Below are positions 1-12,576 of a stretch of 64,000 nt of DNA, one piece after another. The translations under genes were made by a program, and so were the position numbers. A model generated the notes under the pieces. It was given only the letters and a program-made list of their open reading frames with translations, made no database searches and was not told the origin of the DNA. The DNA comes from Mesorhizobium sp. M4B.F.Ca.ET.058.02.1.1. Lineage in GTDB: Bacteria > Pseudomonadota > Alphaproteobacteria > Rhizobiales > Rhizobiaceae. The DNA lies in assembly GCF_003952505.1 (NCBI RefSeq), contig NZ_CP034450.1, positions 1,116,001-1,180,000 of the forward strand. Reading direction: 5' to 3'. How positions within the stretch are numbered: the first letter of the stretch is position 1; every line of letters starts with the position of its first letter.

Positions 1-510
1 GGCGCCCGTCATTTGCGAGATCGGCACGGCCGCCGCGACGCGCACCTTCTCCAGCGCGCCATCGGCGTGGCGGATGTGGCTGCCTGCGCCTTTGGCGCCG
101 ATCAGCCAGTCCTTGCCGACGGGGTCGTGGATGATGCCGGCGACGGTCTCGCCCTTGACGACAACGCCCAGCATGACGCCGAACAGCGGCACGCCGGAGG
201 CGAAGTTGAAGGTGCCGTCGACCGGATCGATGACAAAGGCGAGCTCGGCATCGCCGAGACCGCCGAGCAGCGCCGGATTGTCGGAGCAGGCCTCCTCGCC
301 AACGATCATGGCCGAGGGATAGCGCTCGCGCAGCCTTGCCGTGATCACCCGCTCGGCATTGACGTCGGCCTCGGTCACCAGATCGGCGGCCGATGTCTTC
401 TGGCGGATGTCGCCTTCGCCCAGCCGGCGAAAGCGCGGCATGATCTCGGCAGTGGCCGCGTCGGAGAGGAGACCGGCAAGCCAGTCGATGGCGCTATCGT
501 CAATTGTCAT
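1..510 (-). CDS. Inositol monophosphatase family protein (3' end outside window)
   Basis: The first 170 residues of an Mg2+-dependent phosphatase of the inositol monophosphatase / histidinol-phosphatase superfamily are visible. The metal-binding motifs are GEE at residues 71-73 and DPVDGTFNF at 95-103. The family is usually about 260 residues, so roughly a third is missing beyond the left edge. The ATG at 510 lies 10 bp from the ttcA stop, so it probably follows ttcA in one operon. The exact substrate (inositol phosphate, histidinol phosphate or PAP) cannot be told from this part. Confidence 0.88.
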   Translation of the reverse strand, partial: MTIDDSAIDWLAGLLSDAATAEIMPRFRRLGEGDIRQKTSAADLVTEADVNAERVITARLRERYPSAMIVGEEACSDNPALLGGLGDAELAFVIDPVDGTFNFASGVPLFGVMLGVVVKGETVAGIIHDPVGKDWLIGAKGAGSHIRHADGALEKVRVAAAVPISQMTGA

Positions 511-520
511 AGGGATCGTC

Positions 521-1384
521 TTACCTGTCGTTGAGGGCGGCGAAGTCGAACAGCTTCCTGTCGAGCAGATGCGAGGGCCGCACATTCGTCATGGCGCGGA
601 TCATCGTGTCCTTGCGGCCGGGCATGCGCCTTTCGATGTCGTCCAGCATCGCCTTCATGGCATTGCGCTGCAGGCCTTCCTGGCTGCCGCAGAGATCGCA
701 GGGGATGATCGGGAACTTCATCGCGTCGGCGAATTTCTCGAGATCGGCCTCAGCGTTATAGGCGAGCGGCCGCAGCACCATGACGTCGCCCTCATCGTTG
801 AGGAGTTTCGGCGGCATGGCGGCAAGGCGACCGCCGTGGAACAGGTTCATGAAGAAGGTTTCGAGGATGTCCTCGCGGTGGTGACCCAGTACGAGAGCGG
901 CGCAGCCCTCCTCGCGCGCGATGCGGTAGAGGTGGCCGCGCCGCAGTCGCGAGCAGAGCGAGCAATAGGTGCTGCCTTCGGGCAGCTTGTCGGTGACCAC
1001 CGAATAAGTGTCCTGGTATTCGATACGATGCGCAATGCCGTTGGCATTGAGGTAGTCGGGCAGGACGTGCTTGGGAAAGTTCGGCTGGCCCTGGTCGAGA
1101 TTGCAGGCGAGCAGTTCGACCGGCAGCAGGCCGCGCCATTTTAGGTCGAGGAGCAGGGCGAGCAGGCCGTAGGAATCCTTGCCGCCGGACAGCGCCACCA
1201 GCCAGCGTTCGCCGGGCTTCACCATGGCGAAGTCCTCGATCGCCTGGCGCGTCAATCGCAGCAGTCGCTTGCGCAGCTTGTTGAACTCGACCGACGACGG
1301 CACGTCGGCAAACAGCGGATGGAAGCCGCCATCGGCATCGTCGCCGATGGGCTCGAGGGATTTGACGTCGGGCAGCATATTCAT
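521..1384 (-). CDS. ttcA: tRNA 2-thiocytidine(32) synthetase TtcA
   Basis: This 287-residue PP-loop ATPase thiolates cytidine 32 of certain tRNAs, using an Fe-S cluster and ATP in the cytosol. The PP-loop SGGKDS is at residues 66-71, and two CxxC pairs typical of TtcA are at C141/C144 and C229/C232. I chose the ATG at 1384 ([10 protein letters not shown]) because the longer reading frame upstream runs through the rpsD terminator and is low-quality sequence. The inositol monophosphatase-family gene follows within 10 bp. The role is assigned from family motifs. Confidence 0.92.
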   Translation of the reverse strand: MNMLPDVKSLEPIGDDADGGFHPLFADVPSSVEFNKLRKRLLRLTRQAIEDFAMVKPGERWLVALSGGKDSYGLLALLLDLKWRGLLPVELLACNLDQGQPNFPKHVLPDYLNANGIAHRIEYQDTYSVVTDKLPEGSTYCSLCSRLRRGHLYRIAREEGCAALVLGHHREDILETFFMNLFHGGRLAAMPPKLLNDEGDVMVLRPLAYNAEADLEKFADAMKFPIIPCDLCGSQEGLQRNAMKAMLDDIERRMPGRKDTMIRAMTNVRPSHLLDRKLFDFAALNDR

Positions 1385-1488
1385 GGCGCATCGGCCCCAG
1401 GGACAGGTGTCGGCGCCCGGATTAGCGCATCGGCCCGGAAATCGAAATCGATTTCTGCGGCGCGGCCGCACGGCGGATCCGCCAAAGC

Positions 1489-1513
1489 AAAAAAGGCCGC
1501 CCACTGGGCGGCC
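1489..1513 (-). terminator. Rho-independent terminator of rpsD
   Basis: A GC-rich stem GGCCGCCCA/TGGGCGGCC at 1495-1513 is followed on the minus strand by a run of six T. It sits 26 bp past the rpsD stop and separates rpsD from ttcA. Confidence 0.88.
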
Positions 1514-1538
1514 TTTCGATAGGTTGCTGAAGCAGCAA

Positions 1539-2156
1539 TCAGCGCGAATAGAATTCGACGACCAGGTTCGGTTCCATCTGCACGGCGAACGGAACATCCG
1601 ACAGGCCGGGGATGCGCGCGAAGGTGGCGGTCATCTTGTTGTGGTCGGCTTCGATATAGTCGGGCACGTCGCGCTCGGCGAGAGCGACCGATTCCAGCAC
1701 GATGACGAGCTGCTTCGACTTCTCGCGCACTTCGACAACGTCGCCCGGCTTGCAGCGATACGAGCCGATGTTGACGCGCTTGCCGTTGACGTTGACGTGG
1801 CCGTGGTTGACGAACTGGCGGGCGGCGAAAATGGTCGGCACGAACTTGGCGCGGTAGACGACCGCGTCGAGACGCGACTCGAGCAGGCCGATCAGGTTCT
1901 CCGAGGTGTCGCCCTTGCGGCGGTCCGCCTCTTCATAGACCTTGCGGAACTGCTTTTCCGAAACGTCGCCATAGTGGCCCTTCAGCTTCTGCTTGGCGCG
2001 CAGCTGCAGACCGAAGTCGGAAAGCTTGCCCTTGCGGCGCTGGCCGTGCTGGCCGGGGCCGTATTCACGCTTGTTGACCGGGGACTTCGGGCGGCCCCAG
2101 ATGTTTTCGCCGAGACGGCGGTCGATCTTGTATTTCGCGGATTCGCGCTTGCTCAT
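1539..2156 (-). CDS. rpsD: 30S ribosomal protein S4
   Basis: This is the primary 16S rRNA-binding assembly protein of the small subunit. The 205-residue product begins [20 protein letters not shown] and carries the [16 protein letters not shown] segment near residue 35 and an S4 RNA-binding domain in the second half ([15 protein letters not shown]). The ATG at 2156 matches the family start; an in-frame ATG at 2171 would add five residues. The gene stands alone, not in the alpha operon as in enterics, which is usual for alphaproteobacteria. It ends in a clear terminator and has a long leader containing an inverted repeat. Confidence 0.97.
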   Translation of the reverse strand: MSKRESAKYKIDRRLGENIWGRPKSPVNKREYGPGQHGQRRKGKLSDFGLQLRAKQKLKGHYGDVSEKQFRKVYEEADRRKGDTSENLIGLLESRLDAVVYRAKFVPTIFAARQFVNHGHVNVNGKRVNIGSYRCKPGDVVEVREKSKQLVIVLESVALAERDVPDYIEADHNKMTATFARIPGLSDVPFAVQMEPNLVVEFYSR

Positions 2157-2241
2157 CGCATTCCCTTTCAAAACAATACACCCGGAACCTCATGCTCCGA
2201 GTGAAGGAAACGCGCCCTCCTCTGGCCTCCGTTTTCGAGAC

Positions 2242-2291
2242 CTGACAGGGTTTTCCACGCAACGCGACGGAAAACCCACGGGACACGTCAG
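2242..2291 (-). repeat. Inverted repeat in the rpsD leader
   Basis: Perfect 9-bp arms GGGTTTTCC (2248-2256) and GGAAAACCC (2269-2277) enclose a 12-nt loop. Outer arms CTGAC (2242-2246) and GTCAG (2287-2291) could extend the structure with an asymmetric bulge. It lies 85-135 bp upstream of the rpsD start. It may be an RNA structure or a protein site; which one is not decided by the sequence. Confidence 0.55.
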
Positions 2292-2340
2292 TTAACAAGG
2301 CCGGGGAAGAAACAATCGAACTTCCGTCTGCCTTGCGCAT

Positions 2341-2370
2341 AAAGAAAACCACCGGGCATTGCGGCCCGGT
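2341..2370 (-). terminator. Terminator-like hairpin after the DUF3008 gene
   Basis: The stem ACCGGGC/GCCCGGT (2351-2370) is followed on the minus strand by GGTTTTCTTT. It lies about 125 bp downstream of the DUF3008 stop and upstream of rpsD. The T tract is interrupted, so strength is uncertain. Confidence 0.6.
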
Positions 2371-2495
2371 GTTGGCGCGCTGATTAAACGGAGATTTAGG
2401 CGGTGTCAAGCTTGTGCGTGGCACTGCGGACCAATCACCGAGAGCCCGCGGCCCCGCAGGCGGGTTCTTGCTTTTCTTCCCCAAGTGCAGCGAGA

Positions 2496-2684
2496 TCAGC
2501 TCTTGGATTTCTTCTCGGGCAAGCCCTTGCGCCTGGTCTCGGCGAATTCCTCGAGCTGCTTTTCGCTCATCGATTCGTACATTCCCTTCGAGGCGCCCTT
2601 GAGCTCGCTCTTCTTGGTGTCGCCGCGTTTTGCCGACAGCGCCGCGCCAGCGGCCTTTTGCTGAGCTTTCGATGTGGCAGGCAT
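2496..2684 (-). CDS. DUF3008 family small basic protein
   Basis: A 62-residue, lysine-rich, hydrophilic protein beginning MPATSKAQQKAAGAALSAKR and ending in a basic tail. It matches my recollection of the DUF3008 family, small conserved proteins of Proteobacteria with no established function. The ATG at 2684 is the family start; an upstream ATG at 2699 adds five residues. It sits alone between murI and rpsD with its own downstream hairpin. No membrane segment or cysteine is present. Confidence 0.8.
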   Translation of the reverse strand: MPATSKAQQKAAGAALSAKRGDTKKSELKGASKGMYESMSEKQLEEFAETRRKGLPEKKSKS

Positions 2685-2744
2685 GGTCGTTTCTCCCAAT
2701 TGACTATGGGAGGGAACGCAGCCGCCCAGCCGATGTTCCTGCCG

Positions 2745-3530
2745 TCAAGGGATCGTCAGACCAAAACCCTGCATCAGCCGGCCGATGGCGAAATCAGACT
2801 TGCCGGAGGTGAAGACGGCAATGTCGGGCTCGCCTTGCGACGATCCGTTGACCGGCGGGAGCAAGGACATGGCGCGGCGGGCTATGGCTTCGGCCGGATC
2901 GATCCAGTCCACCGGCCAGGGCGCGGTCTTGCGCATGCGGTTGACCAGGAACGGATAGTGCGTGCAGGCAAGCACGACGATGTCGGTGCGCTGCCCGTCG
3001 CGTTCGAGGAAGCAGGGCGCGATCTCGCTGCGTACAGCCTCCTCGTCGACAAAGCCCTCGCGCATGTAGACTTCGGCCAGCCCCGCCAGATTGTTGCTGC
3101 CGACGAGGCGGACGTGGCATTTCTGCGCCCATTTGCTGATCAGGTCGCGCGTGTACTGCCGCTTCACCGTGCCCGGCGTCGCCAGCACCGAGACCAGGCC
3201 GGAGCGGGTGCGCTCCGCCGCCGGCTTGACCGCCGGCACGGTGCCGACAAAGGGATGACCGGGGAACCTGTCGCGCAGCGCTTCGATCACCAGCGTCGAT
3301 GCGGTGTTGCAGGCGATAACCGAGATCGCCGGCGAAAACCGGTCGAGCAGCCTGGCGAAGAGATCGAGTATGTGCGTGCGCAGCGCCGGCTCCTCCCAGG
3401 CGCCGAAGGGAAAGGCCGCGTCGTCGGCGACATAGACGAAGCGCCGGTCGGGCATCAGCACGCGCGCCTCGCGCAGCACCGTGAGGCCGCCAACACCAGA
3501 ATCGAACATCAGGATCGGCCGGTCAGTCAT
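2745..3530 (-). CDS. murI: Glutamate racemase
   Basis: It converts L- to D-glutamate for peptidoglycan. The 261-residue protein has the N-terminal [10 protein letters not shown] motif (10-19) and both catalytic cysteines, C74 in ACNTAS and C189 in LACTHYP. The ATG at 3530 is chosen because [15 protein letters not shown] matches the family start. The start overlaps the end of the upstream RNA methyltransferase gene by 8 bp, which suggests co-transcription and coupled translation. Confidence 0.95.
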   Translation of the reverse strand: MTDRPILMFDSGVGGLTVLREARVLMPDRRFVYVADDAAFPFGAWEEPALRTHILDLFARLLDRFSPAISVIACNTASTLVIEALRDRFPGHPFVGTVPAVKPAAERTRSGLVSVLATPGTVKRQYTRDLISKWAQKCHVRLVGSNNLAGLAEVYMREGFVDEEAVRSEIAPCFLERDGQRTDIVVLACTHYPFLVNRMRKTAPWPVDWIDPAEAIARRAMSLLPPVNGSSQGEPDIAVFTSGKSDFAIGRLMQGFGLTIP

Positions 3531-4437
3531 TGTCGGTGCCCTTGCCGCCCAGCGGCGCGTCATTGTCGTCGCCATTGGTGCTGTGCGCCTGGCCCGCTTC
3601 CGCCTTGCGGGCGCGCGCGGCAGCGGCGGGCAGCCGTCTCGGATCGTCGCCGGGGGAACCGTCGCCGCGCGGCATCGCCGGCGAAAATCTGTCCAGCGAC
3701 GAGATGATGCCCCTTAGCACCTTCAGTTCCGGCTCGGCGAAACCGGCGCGCGTCAGCACGGCACGCAGATTGTCGACCATCTTCGGTTTCTTCCCTTCCG
3801 GGCGGAAATAGCCGCGCGCCTCCAGCGCGCCTTCAAGATAGGTGAACAGGCTCTGCAACTGTTCCTTGGTCGCCGGCACGAGTTCCGGTCCGGAGAAGTT
3901 GGTTTGGGTCTCGTCATCCAGCCCCGACTTCATCCATTCATAGGACATCAACAGCACCGCCTGGGCGATGTTGAGCGACGAAAAGCCAGGATCGACCGGA
4001 AAGGTGACGATCTCGTCGGCGAGCCCGACTTCCTCATTGTAGAGGCCGAAGCGTTCGCGGCCGAACAGAATGCCGGTGCGCTGCCCGGCACGCTGCCGCG
4101 TCCTCAGCGCCCTGCCCGCCTCGACCGGTCCGCGCACGGCCTTGAAGCCGTCGCGCTCGCGCGCCGTCGTGGCGAAGACGAAATTGAGATCGGCGATCGC
4201 CGAGGCGAGATCGTCGAAGACCCGCACCGCATCGATGACATGATCGGCGCGGCTTGCCGCGGCGCGCGCCTTCTCGCTCGGCCAGCCGTCGCGAGGATTG
4301 ACCAGCCTGAGCTCGGCAAGACCGAAATTGGCCATGGCGCGCGCGACCATGCCGATGTTCTCGCCAAGCTGCGGCTCGACCAGGATGATCGCCGGACCTG
4401 CTGCGGGGGTATCGTTAGGATCTTCGTTGGCTGGCAT
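3523..4437 (-). CDS. tRNA/rRNA methyltransferase, TrmH (SpoU) family, TrmJ-like
   Basis: A 304-residue SPOUT methyltransferase. Motif 1 ([22 protein letters not shown]) is near residues 18-39, motif 2 is [13 protein letters not shown], and motif 3 is [15 protein letters not shown]. This layout with a C-terminal helical extension fits TrmJ, which 2'-O-methylates position 32 of tRNAs. The C-terminal 50 residues are low-complexity and charged. The start at 4437 (MPANEDPND) places the motifs properly; the longer frame is promoter region. It overlaps murI by 8 bp. Confidence 0.87.
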   Translation of the reverse strand: MPANEDPNDTPAAGPAIILVEPQLGENIGMVARAMANFGLAELRLVNPRDGWPSEKARAAASRADHVIDAVRVFDDLASAIADLNFVFATTARERDGFKAVRGPVEAGRALRTRQRAGQRTGILFGRERFGLYNEEVGLADEIVTFPVDPGFSSLNIAQAVLLMSYEWMKSGLDDETQTNFSGPELVPATKEQLQSLFTYLEGALEARGYFRPEGKKPKMVDNLRAVLTRAGFAEPELKVLRGIISSLDRFSPAMPRGDGSPGDDPRRLPAAAARARKAEAGQAHSTNGDDNDAPLGGKGTDND

Positions 4438-4643
4438 GGGCGTCAATGAACTGCTGTTTGCGGCATTTCGGCGACCCCTGCCATATTCGGCCGTGAAAAT
4501 GAAGCTTTGGCAAAGAACGGCATGAAGTCGCGGGCGGATCGGCGTTTGCGCGCTCAAAAGGCCTTTGATATACGCTGCGCATCCCCGGCCGAAAGCCATG
4601 CGGGCAAGGCCGTTCCGATCCCCAGCAACGAGGCATTCTTTCC

Positions 4644-5855
4644 ATGGCGAAGATCAAGGTGGCGAACCCGGTCGTCGAACTCGACGGCGACGAGATGACC
4701 CGCATCATCTGGCAGTTCATCAAGGACAAGCTGATCCACCCCTATCTCGACCTCAAGCTCGACTATTACGATCTCGGCATCGAGCACCGCGACGCCACCA
4801 ACGACCAGGTGACGATCGACTCGGCCAACGCCATCAAGAAATACGGCGTCGGCGTGAAATGCGCGACGATCACTCCCGACGAGCAGCGCGTCGAGGAATT
4901 CAAGCTGAAGAAGATGTGGAAGTCGCCGAACGGCACGATCCGCAACATCCTCGGCGGCACCATCTTCCGCGAACCGATCATCATGAAGAACGTGCCGCGC
5001 CTGGTGCCGGGCTGGACCAAGCCGATCATCGTCGGCCGCCACGCTTTCGGCGACCAGTACCGCGCCACCGACTTCCGCTATCCCGGCAAGGGCAAGCTGA
5101 CGATCAAGTTCGTCGGCGAGGACGGCACCGTGATCGAGCACGACGTGTTCGACGCGCCGGCCGCCGGCGTCGCCATGGCCATGTACAATCTGGACGAATC
5201 GATCCGCGAGTTCGCCCGCGCCTCGCTGAACTACGGCCTGCTGCGCAACTATCCGGTCTATCTTTCGACCAAGAACACCATCCTCAAGGCCTATGACGGC
5301 CGCTTCAAGGACATCTTCCAGGAGGTCTACGAGCAGGAATTCGAGGCCGAGTTCAAGGCGAAGAAGCTCTGGTACGAGCACCGGCTGATCGACGACATGG
5401 TGGCCTCCAGCCTGAAATGGTCGGGCGGCTATGTCTGGGCCTGCAAGAACTACGACGGCGACGTGCAGTCCGATACGGTGGCGCAAGGCTTCGGCTCGCT
5501 CGGCCTGATGACCTCGGTGCTGATGACGCCAGACGGCAAGACCGTGGAAGCGGAGGCCGCGCACGGCACCGTCACCCGCCACTACCGCCAGCACCAGAAG
5601 GGCGAGGAGACCTCGACCAACTCGATCGCCTCGATCTTCGCCTGGACGCGCGGTCTCGCGCACCGCGCCAAGCTCGACGACAATGCCGAGCTGAAACGAT
5701 TCGCCGAGACCTTGGAAAAGGTCTGCATCCAGACGGTGGAGTCCGGCTTCATGACCAAGGACCTATCGCTGCTCATCGGCCCCGACCAGCCCTGGCTGTC
5801 GACCACCGGTTTCCTCGACAAGATCGACGAGAACCTGCAGAAGGCCATGGGGTAA
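4644..5855 (+). CDS. icd: Isocitrate dehydrogenase, NADP-dependent
   Basis: A TCA-cycle enzyme that oxidatively decarboxylates isocitrate to 2-oxoglutarate. The 403-residue protein, beginning [23 protein letters not shown], belongs to the eukaryote-like NADP-IDH type common in rhizobia. It shows the substrate region ([16 protein letters not shown]) and the [16 protein letters not shown] segment near residue 300. It is monocistronic, with about 200 bp of upstream region shared with the divergent methyltransferase and a strong terminator behind it. Confidence 0.96.
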   Translation: MAKIKVANPVVELDGDEMTRIIWQFIKDKLIHPYLDLKLDYYDLGIEHRDATNDQVTIDSANAIKKYGVGVKCATITPDEQRVEEFKLKKMWKSPNGTIRNILGGTIFREPIIMKNVPRLVPGWTKPIIVGRHAFGDQYRATDFRYPGKGKLTIKFVGEDGTVIEHDVFDAPAAGVAMAMYNLDESIREFARASLNYGLLRNYPVYLSTKNTILKAYDGRFKDIFQEVYEQEFEAEFKAKKLWYEHRLIDDMVASSLKWSGGYVWACKNYDGDVQSDTVAQGFGSLGLMTSVLMTPDGKTVEAEAAHGTVTRHYRQHQKGEETSTNSIASIFAWTRGLAHRAKLDDNAELKRFAETLEKVCIQTVESGFMTKDLSLLIGPDQPWLSTTGFLDKIDENLQKAMG

Positions 5856-5875
5856 GAACCCAAATTTCGACATGC

Positions 5876-5905
5876 CGAAGGCTCCGAAAGGAGCCTTCGC
5901 TTTTT
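5876..5905 (+). terminator. Rho-independent terminator of icd
   Basis: A perfect 10-bp stem CGAAGGCTCC/GGAGCCTTCG with a GAAA tetraloop, followed by CTTTTT. It begins 21 bp after the icd stop. Confidence 0.93.
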
Positions 5906-5939
5906 GGGCAGCAACACGAGCGGAAGCAAGGGGCTGACG

Positions 5940-6566
5940 ATGAGCAAGCCAATCCTGTACGGCGCCGACTACAGCGTCTATGTCCGCATCGCGCGGCTGG
6001 CGCTGGAAGAGAAAGGCATCGGCTACGACCTCGTGCCCGTCGATGTCTTTGCCCCGGAAGGTGTTGCGGCCTGGTATCTTGAACATCATCCGTTCGGCCG
6101 CATCCCGGCTTTCGAGCATGACGGCTTTCGCCTGTTCGAGGCGAGCGCGATCGCCCGCTATGCCGACGAGGCCTTCGACGGCCCGGCGCTGCAGCCAAAA
6201 GACGCGCGCAGCCGGGCAAGGATGAACCAGATCACCGGCCTGCTCGACGCCTATGGCTACCGCGCCATGGTCTGGGATGTCGCCGTCGAGCGGCTGGAGC
6301 AAAATCCGCCCGACGAGGCCCTGATCGCCAAGGGCCTGTTGCAAGCGGAAGCTGTGCTGCGGACACTGTCGGCGCTGAAGGCCGACGGGCCGTGGCTGCT
6401 GGGGTCGCAACTGACCCTTGCCGACCTGCACGCGGCACCGATCGTCGGCTATTTCGTCAAGGTCGCAGAAGGGCGTGAATTGCTTGCCCGATTTGCCGAC
6501 ATCAGCGACTGGTATGCGCGCTTCGCCGATCGCGCGAGCTTCGCCAGGACCGAACAGGCGGGCTGA
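5940..6566 (+). CDS. Glutathione S-transferase family protein
   Basis: A 208-residue cytosolic GST with an N-terminal thioredoxin-like half (SKPILYGADYSVYVRIARLALEEKGI, then FGRIPAFEHDGFRLFEASAIARYAD with the glutathione-binding ESxAI-like turn) and a C-terminal helical domain containing LTLADLHAAPIV. It probably conjugates or reduces an electrophile with glutathione; the substrate is unknown. The ATG at 5940 is chosen over an upstream one inside the icd terminator region. Its stop overlaps the next start by one base (TGATG), so the two genes are coupled. Confidence 0.88.
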   Translation: MSKPILYGADYSVYVRIARLALEEKGIGYDLVPVDVFAPEGVAAWYLEHHPFGRIPAFEHDGFRLFEASAIARYADEAFDGPALQPKDARSRARMNQITGLLDAYGYRAMVWDVAVERLEQNPPDEALIAKGLLQAEAVLRTLSALKADGPWLLGSQLTLADLHAAPIVGYFVKVAEGRELLARFADISDWYARFADRASFARTEQAG

Positions 6567-7351
6567 TGCGCGCCGTCCATGTCAGCTATGCGACGCCGAA
6601 CCTGTCGCAGGCCGGCAAGCTGCTGCTGAAGAGCGCGCGCCGCTTCGGCCTCGACAGTCATCTTTATACGCCGGACCACCCGGTGCTGGTCGACCTGGCG
6701 CGAAAATACCCATCGATCATGGCCGCGCCGCGCGGCGCCGGCTACTGGCTGTGGAAGCCGTTCATCACCCTGGACATGATGAACCGCGTGCCGGACGGCA
6801 CGCCGGTCCTCTACAGCGACGCCGCACTGACTTTCATTGCCGACCCGGCGCCTCTGATCGCGCTTTCCAGCCAGCACCCGGTATGCCTGTTCAAGATGGG
6901 CGGGCGGATGCTGCAGGGCGCCTGGACCAAGCGCGACTGCTTTGTCGAAATGGATGCTGACCGGGAGGAGTTCTGGTCGCTGCCGCAGCTATGGGCCGGC
7001 ATGCAGCTCTACCGCGCCGGGCCGGAAGCGAGGGCTTTCCTCAAGCTGCTGGCGACGGCCATGGCGAGCGAGGTTCGCCTGACCGACATGCCGAACATCC
7101 ACGGCATTCCCAACCTGCCCGGCTTCGTCGAGCATCGGCATGATCAATCGGTGCTGACGATCCTTGCCAGGCAGCAGGGCGCCGCCATTTTTCGCAGCCC
7201 GTCGCAGGAGTGGCACGATCCATCGGCGTCAGCGAGCGAGCAGCCGTTCGGCCAAACGGTGTTTGTGCACCGCAGGCGAAACCTCCCCTATTTCAGGTGG
7301 CTTTACAGGCGCCTGCGGCAGAAATACACGGCCGGCCAAGGCTTCCTTTGA
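6566..7351 (+). CDS. Hypothetical protein, possible glycosyltransferase
   Basis: A 261-residue soluble protein without signal peptide or membrane segment. The segment GAGYWLWKPFITLDMM near residue 60, followed by PVLYSDAALTF, resembles capsule- or GT32-type transferases in which W-x-WKP precedes an acidic metal site. No other diagnostic motif is seen, so the function is a guess. It is coupled to the GST gene by a one-base overlap, which suggests shared expression but no obvious joint role. The C-terminus is strongly basic (RRRNLPYFRWLYRRLRQK). Confidence 0.6.
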   Translation: MRAVHVSYATPNLSQAGKLLLKSARRFGLDSHLYTPDHPVLVDLARKYPSIMAAPRGAGYWLWKPFITLDMMNRVPDGTPVLYSDAALTFIADPAPLIALSSQHPVCLFKMGGRMLQGAWTKRDCFVEMDADREEFWSLPQLWAGMQLYRAGPEARAFLKLLATAMASEVRLTDMPNIHGIPNLPGFVEHRHDQSVLTILARQQGAAIFRSPSQEWHDPSASASEQPFGQTVFVHRRRNLPYFRWLYRRLRQKYTAGQGFL

Positions 7352-7417
7352 TCATGCCCGATCTCTCGCGAGAGCCCGGCGGCATTCAAGCTTCCGCACC
7401 ATAGTCTGAGGGCCCGT

Positions 7418-8212
7418 TCAGTCGGGCAGATAGATTTCCGCCTTCATGAAGGTCTTCGCGCGGCCTGTGATGCGCACACGGTCTCCGGCCAGCTCGCACA
7501 ATAAGTGACCGCCGCGCTGCGAGCACTGGAAAGCCGACAGCTCCGTCTTGCCGAGCTTTTCGGACCAATAGGGTATCAGCGTCGCGTGGATGGAGCCGGT
7601 CACCGGATCTTCGGGAATGCCCGCGCCGGGCGCGAAGTAGCGGGACACGAAATCATGGGTCTCGCCGCGCGCGGTGACGACCACGCCGAGAGGGTGGAAC
7701 GTCGCAATCCCGGACAGGTCCGGGACAAAGGAGCGCACGGCGGCTTCGTCGGCCAGCTCGACGAACAGGTTCTCGAAGTTGCGGAAGCTCGCAACCGGGC
7801 GCGCCGAAACGGTATCCTGAAGCGCGGACGCCAACTCGGCGTCGACGGGCTGCGGCGGAAAGCAGGGCAGATCGAGCTGGTAGGCGCCGTCGCGCCCGGA
7901 AACCCTCAGCTCGCCCACCCGCGTGGCGAAGGCCATGTCGCCGGCGATATCATGTTCCTGGGCTAGCACATGGGCGGTGGCCAGCGTGGCGTGGCCGCAG
8001 AAGTCGGCTTCATGGACCGGGGTGAACCAGCGCAGATCCCAGCCCTTGCCGTTCGGCCGCGCAAAGGCGGTCTCGGCAAGGTTGTTCTCGTTGGCGATGG
8101 CCTGCATGACATCTTCCGGCGGCCAGTCCTCCAGGATGAGGACGGCGGCCGGATTGCCGTGGAAGGCCCGGTCGGCGAAAGCGTCGACCTGGTACATGGT
8201 CAGTGTCGTCAC
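7418..8212 (-). CDS. PhzF family isomerase/epimerase-like protein
   Basis: A 264-residue member of the PhzF fold (diaminopimelate-epimerase-like). It shows the N-terminal YQVDAFADRAFHGNPAAVL, the catalytic-glutamate segment NNLAETAF near residue 45, FTPVHEADFCGHATLATAHVL, and the C-terminal GxxxDPVTGS loop (IPEDPVTGSIHA). Phenazine genes are absent around it, so a phenazine role is unlikely. The natural substrate is unknown, as for most family members. It lies 50 bp downstream of alaS on the same strand. Confidence 0.9.
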   Translation of the reverse strand: MTTLTMYQVDAFADRAFHGNPAAVLILEDWPPEDVMQAIANENNLAETAFARPNGKGWDLRWFTPVHEADFCGHATLATAHVLAQEHDIAGDMAFATRVGELRVSGRDGAYQLDLPCFPPQPVDAELASALQDTVSARPVASFRNFENLFVELADEAAVRSFVPDLSGIATFHPLGVVVTARGETHDFVSRYFAPGAGIPEDPVTGSIHATLIPYWSEKLGKTELSAFQCSQRGGHLLCELAGDRVRITGRAKTFMKAEIYLPD

Positions 8213-8262
8213 TTCGCGCTCCCGGGATGGCTAGCGTGACTGCGCGGCGACCTCAAGCGAGG

Positions 8263-10929
<2,667 letters not shown>

Positions 10930-11072
10930 GGATGCTTGCCTTTTCGAGAGAACCGCCGGGGGTGCCGGCGGCAAAATGGACATGGCCTTTTAGCGATCAC
11001 GCCGCAGCCTGTCCAGAAACACGGAACTGGAGGAAAGTCCGGTTGTTGCCGGCTTTAGCCGGGCATCGCCCG

Positions 11073-11103
11073 AAACGCAAACCGCCGGCACAAGGCCGGC
11101 GGT
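11073..11103 (-). terminator. Probable terminator of recA
   Basis: A 9-bp stem ACCGCCGGC/GCCGGCGGT (11081-11103) is followed on the minus strand by TTTGCGTTT. It lies 65 bp past the recA stop. Confidence 0.7.
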
Positions 11104-11167
11104 TCGGGACGCAGTACTAAAGAACTCAATTACATAAGCAGATATTAATAAACCGAGATTGTGGCAC

Positions 11168-12268
<1,101 letters not shown>

Positions 12269-12576
12269 GATACATCACCCCTTGGTCGTCAATGAAGGCC
12301 GGACAATCCGTGATCCCTGCCATTTTGTACCTTTTTTGTTCTCGTTTGGCAAGAGGCATCAAGTTGCTGAAAAACAATCAATATCTTGATCTGTTCTATT
12401 TATGTCCCACAACGCACGGCGGCGGCGTCGTCCAATCGGTCATGCAGGGTTCCATTGTCCGGCCGGCCCGAATCGCGGCGCTGATTGCGGGGCGGCGCGG
12501 AGAAACCTAGTGTGCGCGGCCGGACAATCAACAAAGGTATCGACGCCACGATGGTGAAGTCCCCAACATCCTTGCC
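12269..12576. other. Divergent recA/psuK intergenic region
   Basis: About 300 bp without a complete gene. It holds the recA promoter with its SOS box (12336-12352) and the start region of psuK, including an ATG at 12551 that is out of frame with the psuK body. Confidence 0.7.
12336..12352 (-). promoter_or_regulatory. SOS (LexA) box of recA
   Basis: TTGTTCTCGTTTGGCAA matches TTGN11CAA, the operator described for Rhizobium etli recA; the minus strand also contains GAAC within it. Its position 68 bp upstream of the recA ATG fits a promoter-overlapping operator. Confidence 0.85.

Larger units (their letters stand above)
2157..2495 (-). other. Leader/promoter region of rpsD
   Basis: This 339-bp stretch has no convincing gene. 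It holds the rpsD promoter and leader, a structured inverted repeat at 2242-2291, and the terminator-like hairpin of the DUF3008 gene at 2351-2370. Short reading frames across it overlap rpsD antisense and look like shadows. Confidence 0.6.

Noticed and set aside
7418..8212. Phenazine biosynthesis
   Set aside because: The PhzF-like gene stands alone; no other phenazine genes are nearby, and the family is broad.
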